Assembly: GCA_003013855.2 (NCBI GenBank)
Contig: ML058588.1
Span: forward strand, 1,973,128 to 2,037,127
Reading direction: 5' to 3'
DNA: 64,000 nucleotides
Origin: Liriodendron chinense
Lineage: Eukaryota > Streptophyta > Magnoliopsida > Magnoliales > Magnoliaceae
Position numbers and translations under genes: made by a program. Below, in pieces: positions 12,234-23,150 of this stretch; the first letter of the stretch is position 1; every line of letters begins with the position of its first letter. The notes beneath the pieces were generated by a model. It saw nothing but the letters and a program-made list of their open reading frames with translations. It had not been told where the DNA came from and ran no database searches.

Positions 12234-12560
12234 CACTACGTGAAAAAGTGTTAAATTCGAGTACGCAATTCAATGGTTTACGTGCGGAAAACTTTGACGG
12301 CCTAAGACCATCGAATTTAGGACCTGAAATTCGACTATTAATGACCATCGAATTTAGGACCTGAAATTCGACTATTAATGACCATCGAATTTAGGACCTG
12401 AAATTCGACTATTAATGACCATCGAATTATCACAAGTGAAATTAAAGCGCGAAAAAATCCGACGGTCTAAAGCCGTCGAATTTAGAGCCTTAAATTCGAC
12501 GGCTAATGACCGTCGAATTAATACAATCAAAATTAACGCAGGGAAAACGTCAACAGTCTA
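12234..12560 (+). mobile_element. CACTA-like transposon end
   Basis: Begins CACTACGTGAAAAAGTG and is followed at once by tandem subterminal repeats carrying ATCGAATTTAGGACC and GAAATTCGAC in both orientations. A CACTA terminus plus subterminal repeat arrays is the layout of CACTA (En/Spm) elements. No transposase and no opposite end identified. Confidence 0.65.
12306..12416. repeat. 37-bp tandem repeat, three perfect copies
   Basis: Units start at 12306, 12343 and 12380 (each GACCATCGAATTTAGG...TATTAAT) and are identical. A diverged fourth start lies at 12417 and related diverged units continue to about 12570. Confidence 0.95.
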
Positions 12561-12569
12561 GAACTGTCG

Positions 12570-14165
12570 AATTTTCGAAAATCCCCCTCAATAAAATTCC
12601 CAACTTTTTAAAATCCCTCCATGAAAAAAATTGTGATTTTGACAAAAAAAAGTTCCAAAAATTTGAAAAAAAAAAATTATCAATGTTTTAGAAAAATTAA
12701 GATTTAGAAAAAAAATATATAACGTTAAAAAAAATAAGATTTTGAAAAAAGAAAAATGTGCATCTTGAAAAAATTGACAACATTTGAGAAGAATTGAGGT
12801 TTTAAAAAACATTAAGATTTAAAAAATCACTAAGGTTTTGACACAAAAATTAACATTTTGAATAAGAAAATTGAATATTTTAAAAAATTGTGATTTTGAG
12901 ATAAGTTTGGAAATTTTTTTACAATGTTTGAAAAAAATTAGATTTTGAAAAAAACAATTGAGATTTATGAAAAATTGCATCTTGAAAAATTTGTATGTAT
13001 GAATAGAATTGATAATTTTGAAAAAATAATTTTTGATTAGTTTGAAAAAGTTCAAATGTTTGAAAAAAAAAACAATTAAGATTCCAAAAAGATTGAGATT
13101 TTGAAAAAAAAAAAAAAAACTTTTTAAAAAAATTGAGAAATTTGAAAAAATATATTTAAAAATAAAATTTTGAAATGGAAAAAATTGAGAAATTTGAAAT
13201 GAGTGGACAAAATTTACTAGTGGACATTTATTGAATGGTTGAAAATAAAAAATTACAATTATTGAGTTACCTGCCTATCAGATTGGTTTATGCATTATTA
13301 CAAGAAAATTAATTTTTTGTGACGTCCTTTATTTATAACACCCCCAAATACATTACAAATACTAGCCTTTTAGTGACGAATAAAGATGGACGTCACAAAT
13401 GCTTTAGTTATTTGCGATGACCCTCTTGCTCTCGTCACGAATACTTTCCCGGAAAAGTTTTAGTGGTAAAGGCATTGGCAACGTCATATGGGCATTGTTA
13501 ATATATTTATTCGCACCAAAGGTATTGGCCACGCCCTGTGGATGGCTGTAAAGGTATTGGCGACACCCTAGGGGCATTATTAATACATTTATTCGCACCA
13601 AAGGTATTGGCCACACCCTGTGGGCGTCATTAATTAATATATTAATAATTATTTGTGACTGCGTTATCTGGATAAGACCCTAACCAAATTTGTGATGGAT
13701 TTTGCGACATTTTGACACTATAAAAATTGGCATTTTGAAAAGAAAAAATTGGCATAAAAATTAGTTTTTGATAAAAAAAAAAATTTACATTTTGAAAAAA
13801 AAAAATTTGGCATCTTGAAAAAATTGAGAAGTTTGAATAAAATCGCTAAATTTGGTAAAAAATGAAGTTTTGATAAGTTTGAAAAAGTTTAAAAGAAATT
13901 AGATTTTGAAAAAGAAATGGAGATTTAATTCTTTTTTTTTTGTTTAATGAGATTTTTTATTTTAAAAAACAAAAGTTTAAAAGTTTAAAAGAATTGAGAA
14001 GTTTAATAATAAAAAAATGAGATTTTCAAAAAAAATTGAAATTTAAAAAAAATGAGAAATTTGAAATGAGTGGACCAAATTTATTGGTGGACAATTATTA
14101 GCTAGTTGAAAATGAAAAATTACACTCATTCAGTTAGCTGGCTATCAGATTAGTTTATGCATACA
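12570..14165. repeat. A/T-rich degenerate repeats with a duplicated 110-bp segment
   Basis: The stretch is dominated by variants of TTTTGAAAAAATTGAG. A segment at 13186-13297 (GAAATTTGAAATGAGTGGAC through GGTTTATGCAT) recurs at 14053-14165. Between the two lies TTACAAGAAAATTAATTTTT near 13298 followed by GTGACG motifs, which resembles another decayed CACTA-type end. Confidence 0.6.
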
Positions 14166-14783
14166 GACAAGTTCACTGGTGCAAAAAAATGGTGGCCCAA
14201 GTATAATGAAGTTAATTGCAAGAAAAACTTATAATGATGAGATTGATCCAATTCTATGATCTGCCCATCCTAAACTTGATCTGAATGGTCAGATGTGTTC
14301 AGAATGTGCTAATTATTATAGAGAATAAAGTTCAGCACAATTTGACCCAAAACAAATCAGATCCATCTAAAACACTCTTTAAATGTGCACGATCAATTTG
14401 TCTAGATCTAGCTAGATTTTAGACAATCTGATCGGTCTAAATTGAAAAGTAAATGACTTTAGATGTTTAGATTAAATTTCACTCAAATCTAACTGTTGCA
14501 TCGCAAGATATGGCCCATCATATTGTCGATCAATCTTATCTGTCCAATATTTTTCTCAGCCAAAAATCGATCACGGCGAGTGACCAGTCAAATCGAAGCT
14601 ATTGATGAATAAAATAGAGTGACAAGATTAGATTTCCAAATTAGGCCAAATTTTAGGTCAAAATTGTGTTGCAACTTGCAGACCTCATGAAAACCCAAGA
14701 AATGTGCAGTCATTGAACCCCAAACTTTAATTCAGTAGTTGAGATTTGCATTTTCTTAAGGTTTGGCATTGCGTCTTAAACTG

Positions 14784-14784
<1 letters not shown>
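14166..14784. other. Intergenic, nothing recognised
   Basis: No frame, repeat boundary or family that I can support. Confidence 0.4.

Positions 14785-14828
<44 letters not shown>
14785..14828. repeat. (AC)n microsatellite
   Basis: A pure AC run of about 44 bp. Confidence 0.95.
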
Positions 14829-14829
<1 letters not shown>

Positions 14830-14879
14830 CAACTTGGGCTCACACGGCCCTACCTAAGGCAGATTGGCCCGTGATCCTG

Positions 14880-15352
14880 CCACTGGCCAATGGCTAGTAC
14901 TGATTGATGTTTTGTGGTCCCAACCATGATATACACGGTTCATCAATGCCGTCCATGCATTTTCCCATGTCATTTTATGACATGAGCCCAATTGAGGTAG
15001 ATCCAAATCTCAAGTGAAGCACATCACAAGAAACAATGTTAATTGAATGCCCACCATTAAAAAACTTCTTGGGGGCCATGAAAGTTTTGGAAGAAGCCCC
15101 TACATCCAAGTCGACATAACCTAATCAAGAGGTTGGATGTCAAATAAACATTACAATAGGCCTTAGGAGGTTTTTAATGGTGGACATTCAATCATTACCT
15201 TTTGCCTGTGGTGTGGTCCACTAGAGATTTAGATTTGGCTCATTTTTTGGATCAAGCCCTAAATTGATCTTGAGAAATGGATGGACAATGTGGATAAAAA
15301 GCATACATCATGGTGGGGGCTTACAGAGCGCTGACCACTAGGTACTTCGCTA
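14880..15352. mobile_element. Long-TIR MITE, family A
   Basis: The left end near CCAATGGCTAGTACTGA pairs with the right end near GACCACTAGGTACTTCG. Internal halves carry CCGTCCATGCATTTTCCCAT and ATGGATGGACAATGTGGAT. The copy is complete apart from small indels. Confidence 0.8.
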
Positions 15353-15374
15353 GTGGCACCGTGAATAGTCAAGG

Positions 15375-15464
15375 AGCACGAATTAGGTGTTACCCCGGGA
15401 ACAGCTTAGTGGGTGTTACCCCTATCGTATGGCCCACATGGATGATATTTTATACATTCAGGCC
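15375..15464. mobile_element. MITE family B left end, interrupted
   Basis: Reads ACGAATTAGGTGTTACCCCG then GGGTGTTACCCCTATCGTA, matching the ends at 57918 and 22485. It stops at 15464, where a CACTAC terminus begins. Confidence 0.75.
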
Positions 15465-15780
15465 CACTACAAGAAATATGAGTTTTACCAAGGAAATTTT
15501 TCCTGGCTAAATGTCATAATTTCCTGGGTAAAAGTTATTACCGACGAAAATGTTCGTCGCGGTTTTCGTCAAAATATCACCCTCGACAAAAGTAATTACC
15601 GACGAAAGTTATTTATTGTCAGTAAATATTGGACCTTTTCCAACAAACAATTTCCTTGGCAAAAGTCAACAATTTCGTTGCTATTGTTTAATTTGTCGGT
15701 AATTATGCGACTATTACCGAGGAAAACGTTCCTTGGAAAAAGCTATAACAAAGGTACTAGAATTACCTTTTCATTGCCAA
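15465..15780 (+). mobile_element. CACTA-like non-autonomous element, one end
   Basis: Begins CACTACAAGAAATATGAG, a classic CACTA terminus, and is followed by many copies of a motif of the form TTACC(N)AGGAAA and its complement. The same motif array fills the nested element at 21552-22029. The other terminus is not clear; sequence after 15780 becomes a short tandem array of CATTCAATATCCC-like units to about 15990. Confidence 0.7.
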
Positions 15781-15789
15781 CGAAATATT

Positions 15790-15990
15790 TCTTTGGAAAA
15801 TCTAATATCCCTACCATTCAATATTTGATATTTCTTTGGAACATTCAATATCCCTACCACCTGAAAGCATTCAATATTCAATATTTCTTTGGAACATTCA
15901 ATATCCTTACCACCTGAAAGCATTCAATATCCCAATCACTTAATAGAACATTCAATATCCCAATCACCTGATTGAACATTCAATCGTATA
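15790..15990. repeat. Short tandem repeats, CATTCAATATCC type
   Basis: About six imperfect copies of a phrase such as GGAACATTCAATATCCCTAC, some joined to CACCTGAAAGCATT. Confidence 0.7.
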
Positions 15991-17150
15991 CCAATCAAAA
16001 CGACCATTCAAAAATAATAATGTTTTGAATAAAATCGAAATGTCAATCCCACTAGTACATACAACCAATACAAAAAAAAAAAAAAAAATCAATCAGCACA
16101 AACATCCCTGCTATCACCAACAAACAATCTACAAAATAAAACAAAATACACTATTAGTAATTAATAACTTATAAATAAAATATGCAGTTAGGTGTTCATT
16201 AATAACGAATTGAAGATTTGGACCATGTAGGCATGCTCCATTCATTCATGCCTACATGATCTTGACCATGTGCAATTTCAACAGTTGGGCGCCCACCATT
16301 GATACCCCATGGACGGCACACCTCTATTGCAAAGATAATCCTATCAATTCAAAACGTGGTCATCATGCATTCCTTAATCTTATCTTTCCATACATGGAAA
16401 GAGTGATTTGTGGAAACTGGTATTCTATACATAACCTTATCATGGTGGGATCTACCCATTGAACGGTTCTGATCGTTCGTTCATATACATGGCCCAACAG
16501 GTGAACGAATAAGCGATTTTAGTAGTCCACCGACTACAATACCACACCTCTTATTCTAGAGTGTGATTTGATACTCTGGCGGCGCATGATACTCATGCAT
16601 TTAGAAATAGTACACCTATGATATATTAACTCAAACTAAACTGACTAAATTGTAGATAAGTTTAAATATTGTCTGTGTGGATAATATTTACACGTAAGAG
16701 TAAATATATTGTCTGTCGGGCATGGCCCCCCAAATGCAACTGGATCAACTCAAGCAGATTACTCCAAATGGTGCATCTGATGGTGGACAGAAGAATCTTT
16801 GTGATATAGATCAGATGGCCCACTCTTCTCATATATGGGACTCCCAGATGGTCCATTCCTCTCAAATATGGGACTCCCCAGGCCCCTTATCTTTGAATTG
16901 CTATTGGATAGGATCGAGGGGCATGGTGCGTGCATAAATATTTTCATGGCATTAAATCTGGACAGTTCATTCGGTGGATCAGAATTCTAATGTTTCTACT
17001 CCATTCATCAAGTGCGCCACATGCCTATAGAAAATGGACGGTAAGAACACAATGCTTACGTTCAATAAAGAAAGGGTAATGTTTTCGTTCTCATTCCCGG
17101 TAGCATGTATACGTTCAATAAAGAAAAAGGGTGATTTTCATTTAAGGAGC
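15991..17150. other. Intergenic, no supported gene
   Basis: Only short frames. A pair of segments near 16250-16330 and 16430-16470 hold MITE-like words, but no ends could be placed. Confidence 0.4.
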
Positions 17151-17178
17151 TCTATTAAAAGGTTTTGTATTGTTGTGA

Positions 17179-17321
17179 GAAACATCCCAAACAGCCTCCA
17201 TTGCATCTTTCGCGGCCGATTCTGAGCAGTATGGTTTGGCAATCACCGATTTCATCACTCTTCTCCGTACGCATTCCTTTAAATATCGAGAAGAAATTGC
17301 TTGAGGTGTCCATTGCTAACC
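17179..17321 (+). pseudogene. Unrecognised exon-like fragment
   Basis: A plus-strand frame of about 40 codons reads ASIASFAADSEQYGLAITDF followed by ITLLRTHSFKYREEIA and then a stop. The composition is protein-like rather than repeat-like. It sits just outside the FAS2 fragment and could be a third captured gene piece. I do not recognise the family. Confidence 0.3.
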
Positions 17322-17780
17322 CTGTAAGCAAAAGCATTAGCAGTACACAAATTGCACAAATTAGAAAACATGAAGGGAGAGGTTTAGTCCTAATAGAAAA
17401 TGTTTTAGTATAAAAAAACTTCTTTATAAGAATTACTCAAGCAAAGGAAACTGCACGCCAAGATTAAACTGGAACTCATGGAAATCATAAGAACAAAGAA
17501 CAGAGAGCATGCGACTTCCTGCATATCAGTGAAACTATCAGTTCTGTTGTGAATTCTTGTCAATACAAAAATCTCATTGCAACATTTAGGTAGGGTTCGG
17601 CATTTACGCAAACTGACTCTTGGTTGAATCTGCTAATGGGGTTACTTCCATTTTCAAGTTTGAACTGATTTGAGTGTTTGTGGCAGTGCTAAAATAAGAC
17701 CTAAAAGAGCACGTTCTCTTCTATTCCAAAGATAAAGCATAACCATAAGTCAACATGCAAATGAATACTGCAAAATAAAC

Positions 17781-18770
17781 CTGTCAAGTAGATGGGTGAT
17801 CCCAGTTCATCGTTTTCAAATTCTAGAAGCATACAATACCAATCTTGAGAAGACACTGCAAGGTGTTTGGCATCAGGTGACCTTGCAAAAATGAAATAAT
17901 ATACTCAAAAACACTTGTGTAGATAGATATAGGTTAACTGAAGACTGTGGCTAGCCAATAAAAATTTATTCAAAACAGAGGAAAATGATCACTTCCGATC
18001 TAATGAAGACAATAAAAGGACAAAAAAAGAAAGCATATTGTAACAACAGAATTTACCGAGAAATGTCCGTGATAACTGCATATTGACCAGCCAAGATAGC
18101 TATTGGAGCAACACTTTCAGTATCATAAATGTAAAGAGAGTTCAAGGTGGCCAGCGCAAAAACAGCTTGATATGGCAGCTTGAAGAAAATAGTCGTTCAT
18201 GTCAATATAGGCAACTTAGTCTCCTAGTAAAAACAAAATCATAGTTCTAGCATAGAACTAATGCAACATACAGTAAGAAAATAGCATTCAATCACCTGAG
18301 ATGGATCCCCTCAAGCTAAAAACCACAGGGCAGAAGCGTACTACCACAATGGGTTTGCTAGCACCAGAGAGTTGCAAAGCAGGCCTGCAAAATGTAAAGG
18401 CTATAAAGAGTAAAGATTGGAATTTACGGAACTATGGAATAGAAAAGCTCATTCCTGGGTTTGGAGCTTTTATCCAGCTGAACTCCATTACGCTACCTGT
18501 TTTTCTTTCTGCTTTTGTTACCACTTACCAGAATAAATAGGCAGCAACATTAAACAGACTGAACCAATAACTGTGTCAAATCTCAGACTCGGGCATTCCT
18601 CAGCATGGGATTTTATCAGGAGATTACCAAAATTGAGGTATTCAATATAGTCTCACATAAAATGAAATAAAAAGAATTTACTAGGTGTGTATCTTGCCTC
18701 AAAAGATCTTTCCTTGAAAATACATATGTTGTGGTGACTATTTCTAATGCAGGTGGGAGCTTGCAAGTAC
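17781..18770 (-). pseudogene. FAS2: FAS2 (CAF-1 p60-type WD40 subunit) gene fragment
   Basis: Four minus-strand exon pieces match the C-terminal WD40 part of FAS2, the chromatin assembly factor 1 subunit that helps deposit H3-H4 behind replication forks. Piece a, 18770-18698, ends TTTYVFSRKDLLR. Piece b, 18384-18296, reads PALQLSGASKPIVVVRFCP. Piece c, about 18178-18057, reads LPYQAVFALATLNSLYIYDT then ESVAPIAILAGQYAVITDIS. Piece d, 17881-17781, reads SPDAKHLAVSSQDWYC then LEFENDELGSP. Introns remain, so this is not a processed copy; piece a ends at a GC donor (AG|GCAAGA). The best splice sites between b and c do not keep frame, and the conserved Trp of ITDxxWSPD is Arg. The N-terminal half and the tail are absent, so it cannot encode the subunit. 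Family assignment is from motif memory. Confidence 0.75.
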
Positions 18771-19092
18771 CTGAAGCAATTAAAAGGCAGCAGTGAGCAA
18801 GAGACGTGTTAATATGAACAAGTTAATTACCATCCATTACTGTGAATGGCATGCTGATACAAGGAGAAAAGGTAAGATTTGGTGCATTTATAGAAGTATG
18901 AGTGACGCACAGTACTTTGTCATGTGGTTAAGAAAAATGAATCAACAGAAAGTCATGTTCACATAACAACATATATGAGTTAACCATCACAGCAGCATTT
19001 AAGTGCTGGAGACGTGCAAAGAATAAGGGTCAAGAAGCCCAATTCTGTTCTCGATATTTCGTCTCATCAAGCACTATAAATATATTATTCAG

Positions 19093-19707
19093 CATGCGGA
19101 AGCAGCTTCAAAGTGAGCTGGCTAAGAATGGGTTTACTCTTGAAGATGCATCCAAGTGTGGCTTGAATGCTCAAGACCCGGGTATCCTTCATGCAGTCCT
19201 CGTGGCTGGCACATATCCGATGGTTGGAAGGTTACTTCCACCTCGTAGAAACAATCAAAGAGCTATTGTGGAGACTGCCAGTGGTGCTAAAGTTCGCTTG
19301 CATCCTCATTCCTCCAATTTTAAGTTATCATTTAGTAAATCTATTCATCATCGCCCCCTTATCATTTATGATGATATAACACGTGGGGATGGGGGTTATG
19401 TACATAAAAAAAATGTCCGGTTCTTGGGCCATATCTGTTGTTGTTGCTCGCGACAGAGATGGTTGTGGCTCCTGCACATGATAGTGATGATGAGAGTGAT
19501 GATGATGCAGAAGATTCTGGCAGTGAGGATGATGAGATGGAGATGCAACTCTCATCATCTGAGCAACAAGGAGAAAGAATCATGTCCTCACCTGAGAATA
19601 CTGTTTCGATGGTTGTTGATCGATGGCTTTCCTTCAAGTCCACAGCACTTGACGTTGCTCAGATTTACTGCCTAAGAGAGAGATTATCTGCAGCAATCTT
19701 GTTCAAA
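19093..19707 (+). pseudogene. DExH-box RNA helicase C-terminal exon fragment
   Basis: The frame from ATG 19094 reads MRKQLQSELAKNGFTLEDAS and continues LNAQDPGILHAVLVAGTYPM, then AIVETASGAKVRLHPHSSNF. A later part in another frame reads ATEMVVAPAHDSDDESDD, an acidic stretch, and MVVDRWLSFKSTALDVAQIY. This is the region after the helicase core in plant DExH proteins of the NIH/HVT1 type, which unwind RNA in an NTP-dependent way. An acceptor AG at 19091-19092 and a donor GTGAGT at 19708 show it is one exon. Two single-base insertions break it, one in GGGGGTT (19391-19397) and one in the A8 run (19406-19413). No neighbouring exons were found. Confidence 0.75.
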
Positions 19708-20593
19708 GTGAGTTCCTTGGATTCACTTCCATTTTTCTTTGCAAGATAGCTGCACGCAAAAGTGCACTCCTAGGTACCTACATACATTTGTGTGCTATTC
19801 TGAATGCTGATGATTCATCCACTGTACAAATGGCAACTGTAGGGAAGTACAGATCATATATATTTATAAGGTAGAAATTGTATTTTGATTTATGCAATAG
19901 CATGCAAATAATATGACATTGATCTATAATAAAAAAAAAAAAGTCATTTTGTATAGATTTACGATATCAAATTTGTATACAAAATGCCGAATAAATGTAC
20001 TGGAGCAACCCACATAAGCAACTTTATCCTGCAATGCTCTGTCCATGTTGAACTACAAAAACCTCTGTCAGCCATGAAATAAGCAAAATGTTCCATCTTG
20101 AGCCATTTCATCAAATAGTTAGCATGCATGAAATGAAGATTGTTACAGCTATTACCCTTGCTAGCAATAGAGACCCTGATACAGCCCAAACTCCAATCCA
20201 CAAAAGCAAAGCAAAACAACCCTATGCTCAGCTACATCCGAATAAACATTCCTTGTTGAACCATTTCATCAGACAGGTAGCATACGTGAAATACATGAGG
20301 GGGAGGGGGAGGGAGAGGGAGAGGGAGAGAGAACCCTAATCTCAGCAAAGAATGGAGAAACAAGGTCGTTAGGTAGAAAGAGCGACAGAGAGAGACAGAG
20401 AGAAGAAGAGATCGAACCTGCTGCTGCAATGGAGGGGTTCGAGCTCACGACTGCTGTTTCCTTCGGGTGGGAGCTTCATTGCTCCTGCAATGGTGGGATC
20501 CGAGCTGGAGAGAGAGAGGGAGGCGAATGAGAGAGAGATGGTGGAGACGCGCTGGAGGGAGAGAGGGAGGCGAATGAGAGAGATGGAGTAGGT

Positions 20594-20636
<43 letters not shown>

Positions 20637-21024
20637 GATCGAATGGGGATATATCCAGGTGGTAGCATGAGCCGCTTCATATGCAGGCACTTACAAATAG
20701 GGATGGTCCTAAAATTGTGCAATCCACTGACCTTGAGGGACGGTCCTAAAATCACATCGGTTGACAATCCCTGGACACTTGTTTTTTGAAACATGACCAA
20801 TGGGATTTTTTTTCGTTGTGGCCGGCCAATAAACAAATCCGATAGTTAGATCAGGGGTACCATAATTTGGACAGTCAACTTGAATTACTTGCATGCCATC
20901 CCATCAGCTTTAGCATCATTCCTTTCGATAATCCTCTCCATGAAACAAGTCTCCGGACCGAAGCCAACCCCTGCGAAACCCTAATTCTCCAATCAAAAAA
21001 TTCCATGCAATACTCCCCTAATTC
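19708..21024. other. Intergenic with GA-rich tract
   Basis: No supported gene. The part at 20295-20640 is strongly GA-rich on the plus strand, with a pure (GA)n run at 20595-20633; the serine/leucine-rich frames through it are simple-sequence artefacts. Confidence 0.5.
20595..20633. repeat. (GA)n microsatellite
   Basis: Pure AG run of about 39 bp. Confidence 0.95.
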
Positions 21025-21130
21025 TGAACTCATACCATAAAATGATCTTGAAAGATGTATAGACAATGTGGATGAAATACATAGATCATGGTGGGACCAC
21101 AAACCATCGACCACTAGCCATTAGTTAGTA
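21025..21130. mobile_element. MITE family A, right half only
   Basis: Contains ACCATAAAATGATCTTGAAA and ATACATAGATCATGGTGGGA, ending near GACCACTAGCCATTAGTTAG. The matching left half is absent. Confidence 0.6.
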
Positions 21131-21164
21131 GAGGGTCAATAGCCAATCCGCATCTGTTATCTTA

Positions 21165-21499
21165 ACTCTGTGAGGCCCAAGTTGATGTATTTTATTAATA
21201 TCCATCCCATCCATCGATTCTTTAATATCATTTTAGTACATAATACTAAACCTTAAAAATATCCAAATCTTTGGTGCAACATACCACTACAAACAATAAT
21301 GAATGGTCATAAAACCGTTCATTGGTCACATATGTTTTCGATTAAGCTAATATTTGTATTTACCTTTCATCTAGATCTTTTGGACATTATCAACCGGTTC
21401 GATTGTAAATAAACATTACTAAAACTTTATCGGCATTTTGGATTTTTTAATGGTGAGCAATAAATTACCATTATTTCTTATGATGTGCTCCACCTTAAG
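21165..21499. mobile_element. MITE family B-like partial copy
   Basis: Begins near CTGTGAGGCCCAAGTTGATG and runs colinear with the left two thirds of family B copies up to TGATGTGCTCCACC; the right TIR is missing. Confidence 0.5.
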
Positions 21500-22485
21500 G
21501 GAGCAATTAGGTATTACCCCTATTGTGGGGCCCACTTTGATAATTTGTTGGTAAATAGGAAATTTCTTATAATATTTTACTCGAGAAAATAATTCTTAGG
21601 TAAAAAGCCTACAATTACTCTGGAAATTAATATTTTCGTGGGTAATTATTACTTTTATCGAGGAATGTTTTCCTTGGCAAAATGGACCTTTTACCTAGGA
21701 AACATTTCATTGGTAAAAGTGAAAATTACCAACGAAATAGTAATTTCCTAGGTAATTGTAAGCTTTTAGCTAGGAATTGTTTCCTTGGTAAAATTAAGCA
21801 AAATTTTAAAAATCTTCAAATTTTTAGCCACAAAATAATCCACTATTTACCCACAAAATTTAAATTTCGTCGATATTTGTCACTTTTACCAAGGAAAATT
21901 TTCCTTGGTAAAAAGCGGAGAAATATTTACCCAGGAAATCCTATTTTCGTTGGTAAAGGTGTATTATTACCCAGGAAATTTGTTTCCTCGGTAAATATTT
22001 CCTAGGTAAAGGCCATTTTTCTTCTAGTGACCGTCCATCCTTTTCTACAACACATTTTAGAATGATGGTCCAAATATTATGCAAATCTAATTCTCAAGTG
22101 GACCATACCACTAGAAACAGTGTGATTGAGTGCTCTACCATTAAAAATTCCAAAGAGCCTATTGTAAGGTTTTGGTAATGTTTAGTTTCAATCCAAGCTC
22201 TTGATAACGTCAATAAGGTCTTGATGAAGGGAAAATATAAAGATCATATTGATCCAAATCTTTTGTGGCCCACAAACGTTTTTAATAGTTATCATCACTG
22301 TTTCTAGTGTTATGGTCCACCTGATATTTTGATCTTCGTAATATTTTGGATCACATCCTAAAATGATATGAAAAAACAGATAGACAGAGTAGATATATAA
22401 AAAAGTACATTAAAATGGGCCCCACACGGTTAGGGTAACACCCACTAAGCTGTTCCCAGGGTAACACCTAATTCGCGCCCATAGT
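21500..22485. mobile_element. MITE family B carrying a nested CACTA-like element
   Basis: The left end reads GCAATTAGGTATTACCCCTA and GGGGCCCACTTTGATAATTT; the right end reads GGGTAACACCCACTAAGCTG then GGGTAACACCTAATTCGCGC. The body is split at about 21551/22030 by a 480-bp insertion; the MITE resumes with ACCGTCCATCCTTTTC. Confidence 0.8.
21552..22029 (-). mobile_element. Nested CACTA-like non-autonomous element
   Basis: On the minus strand it starts CACTAGAAGAAAAATGG at 22029. Inside are at least ten copies, in both orientations, of a motif such as TTACCAAGGAAA or TTTCCTAGGTAA, many of them paired as small hairpins. The opposite terminus looks eroded. It shares this motif with 15465-15780. 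Confidence 0.7.
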
Positions 22486-22519
22486 CAAGAGTGCCGATTG
22501 TGATATGTTGGCTGGTGGC

Positions 22520-22946
22520 CCGGGTAACAGCGTAGTGGGTGTTACCCTTACCGTAGGGCCCACCTTTATGATATGTTGTATATCCAAAATTAAGCACATT
22601 CAGATCTCATGTGGACCGCACCACAAGGCCCACTGTAAGAAGATCTGTAATGTTTATCTATCATCCAACCATCGATAATGTCAACCAGAATTGGATTAAG
22701 TGAAAATACAAATATTTGCTTGATCCAAAACTTTTGGGGCCTACAAAGAGCATTTAATGGTTATTCATCACTTTTTTCCAATGGTGTGGTCTACCCAAGA
22801 TTTGGATCTAGTTGATTTTTTGGATAACGTCCTTAAATGATCTGTGAAAAGGGATGGACGGAGTGGATATGTAAAACATTTATCAAGGTGGGCCCCACAC
22901 GATAATGTTAACACCCACTAAATTGTTACCTAGGTAACAGCTATTC
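22520..22946. mobile_element. MITE family B
   Basis: The left end GGGTAACAGCGTAGTGGGTG pairs with the right end AACACCCACTAAATTGTTAC. The internal GGGCCCACCTTTATGATATG pairs with TTTATCAAGGTGGGCCCC. Confidence 0.8.
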
Positions 22947-23076
22947 CATTCTCAATGACCAAACCGTGTCCCCAGATCTCGAGAGAGGGAAACCAATGCC
23001 ACTCTCCCTCTCAAAACCCCCCTCTTCCGTTCTGGCTCCCTCCGCCATTCTCTCTCTCGTTCTCTCCACCATCCAC

Positions 23077-23083
<7 letters not shown>

Positions 23084-23123
<40 letters not shown>

Positions 23124-23150
23124 CCCCCCCCCCCCCCCCCCCCCCCCCCC
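23084..23150. repeat. (CT)n followed by poly-C
   Basis: A CT run to 23121 is followed by about 28 consecutive C at 23123-23150. Such a long C run is prone to assembly length error. Confidence 0.95.

Noticed and set aside
12306..12416. CRISPR-like regular repeats
   Set aside because: The 37-bp units are directly adjacent with no spacers, lie in a plant transposon end, and contain inverted subunits.
15387..15917. 176-codon plus-strand frame
   Set aside because: It runs through a MITE end, a CACTA subterminal array and a short tandem array; no conserved domain.
20232..20836. Minus-strand frames of up to 155 codons
   Set aside because: Driven by GA/CT-rich simple sequence; several overlapping frames are open for the same reason.
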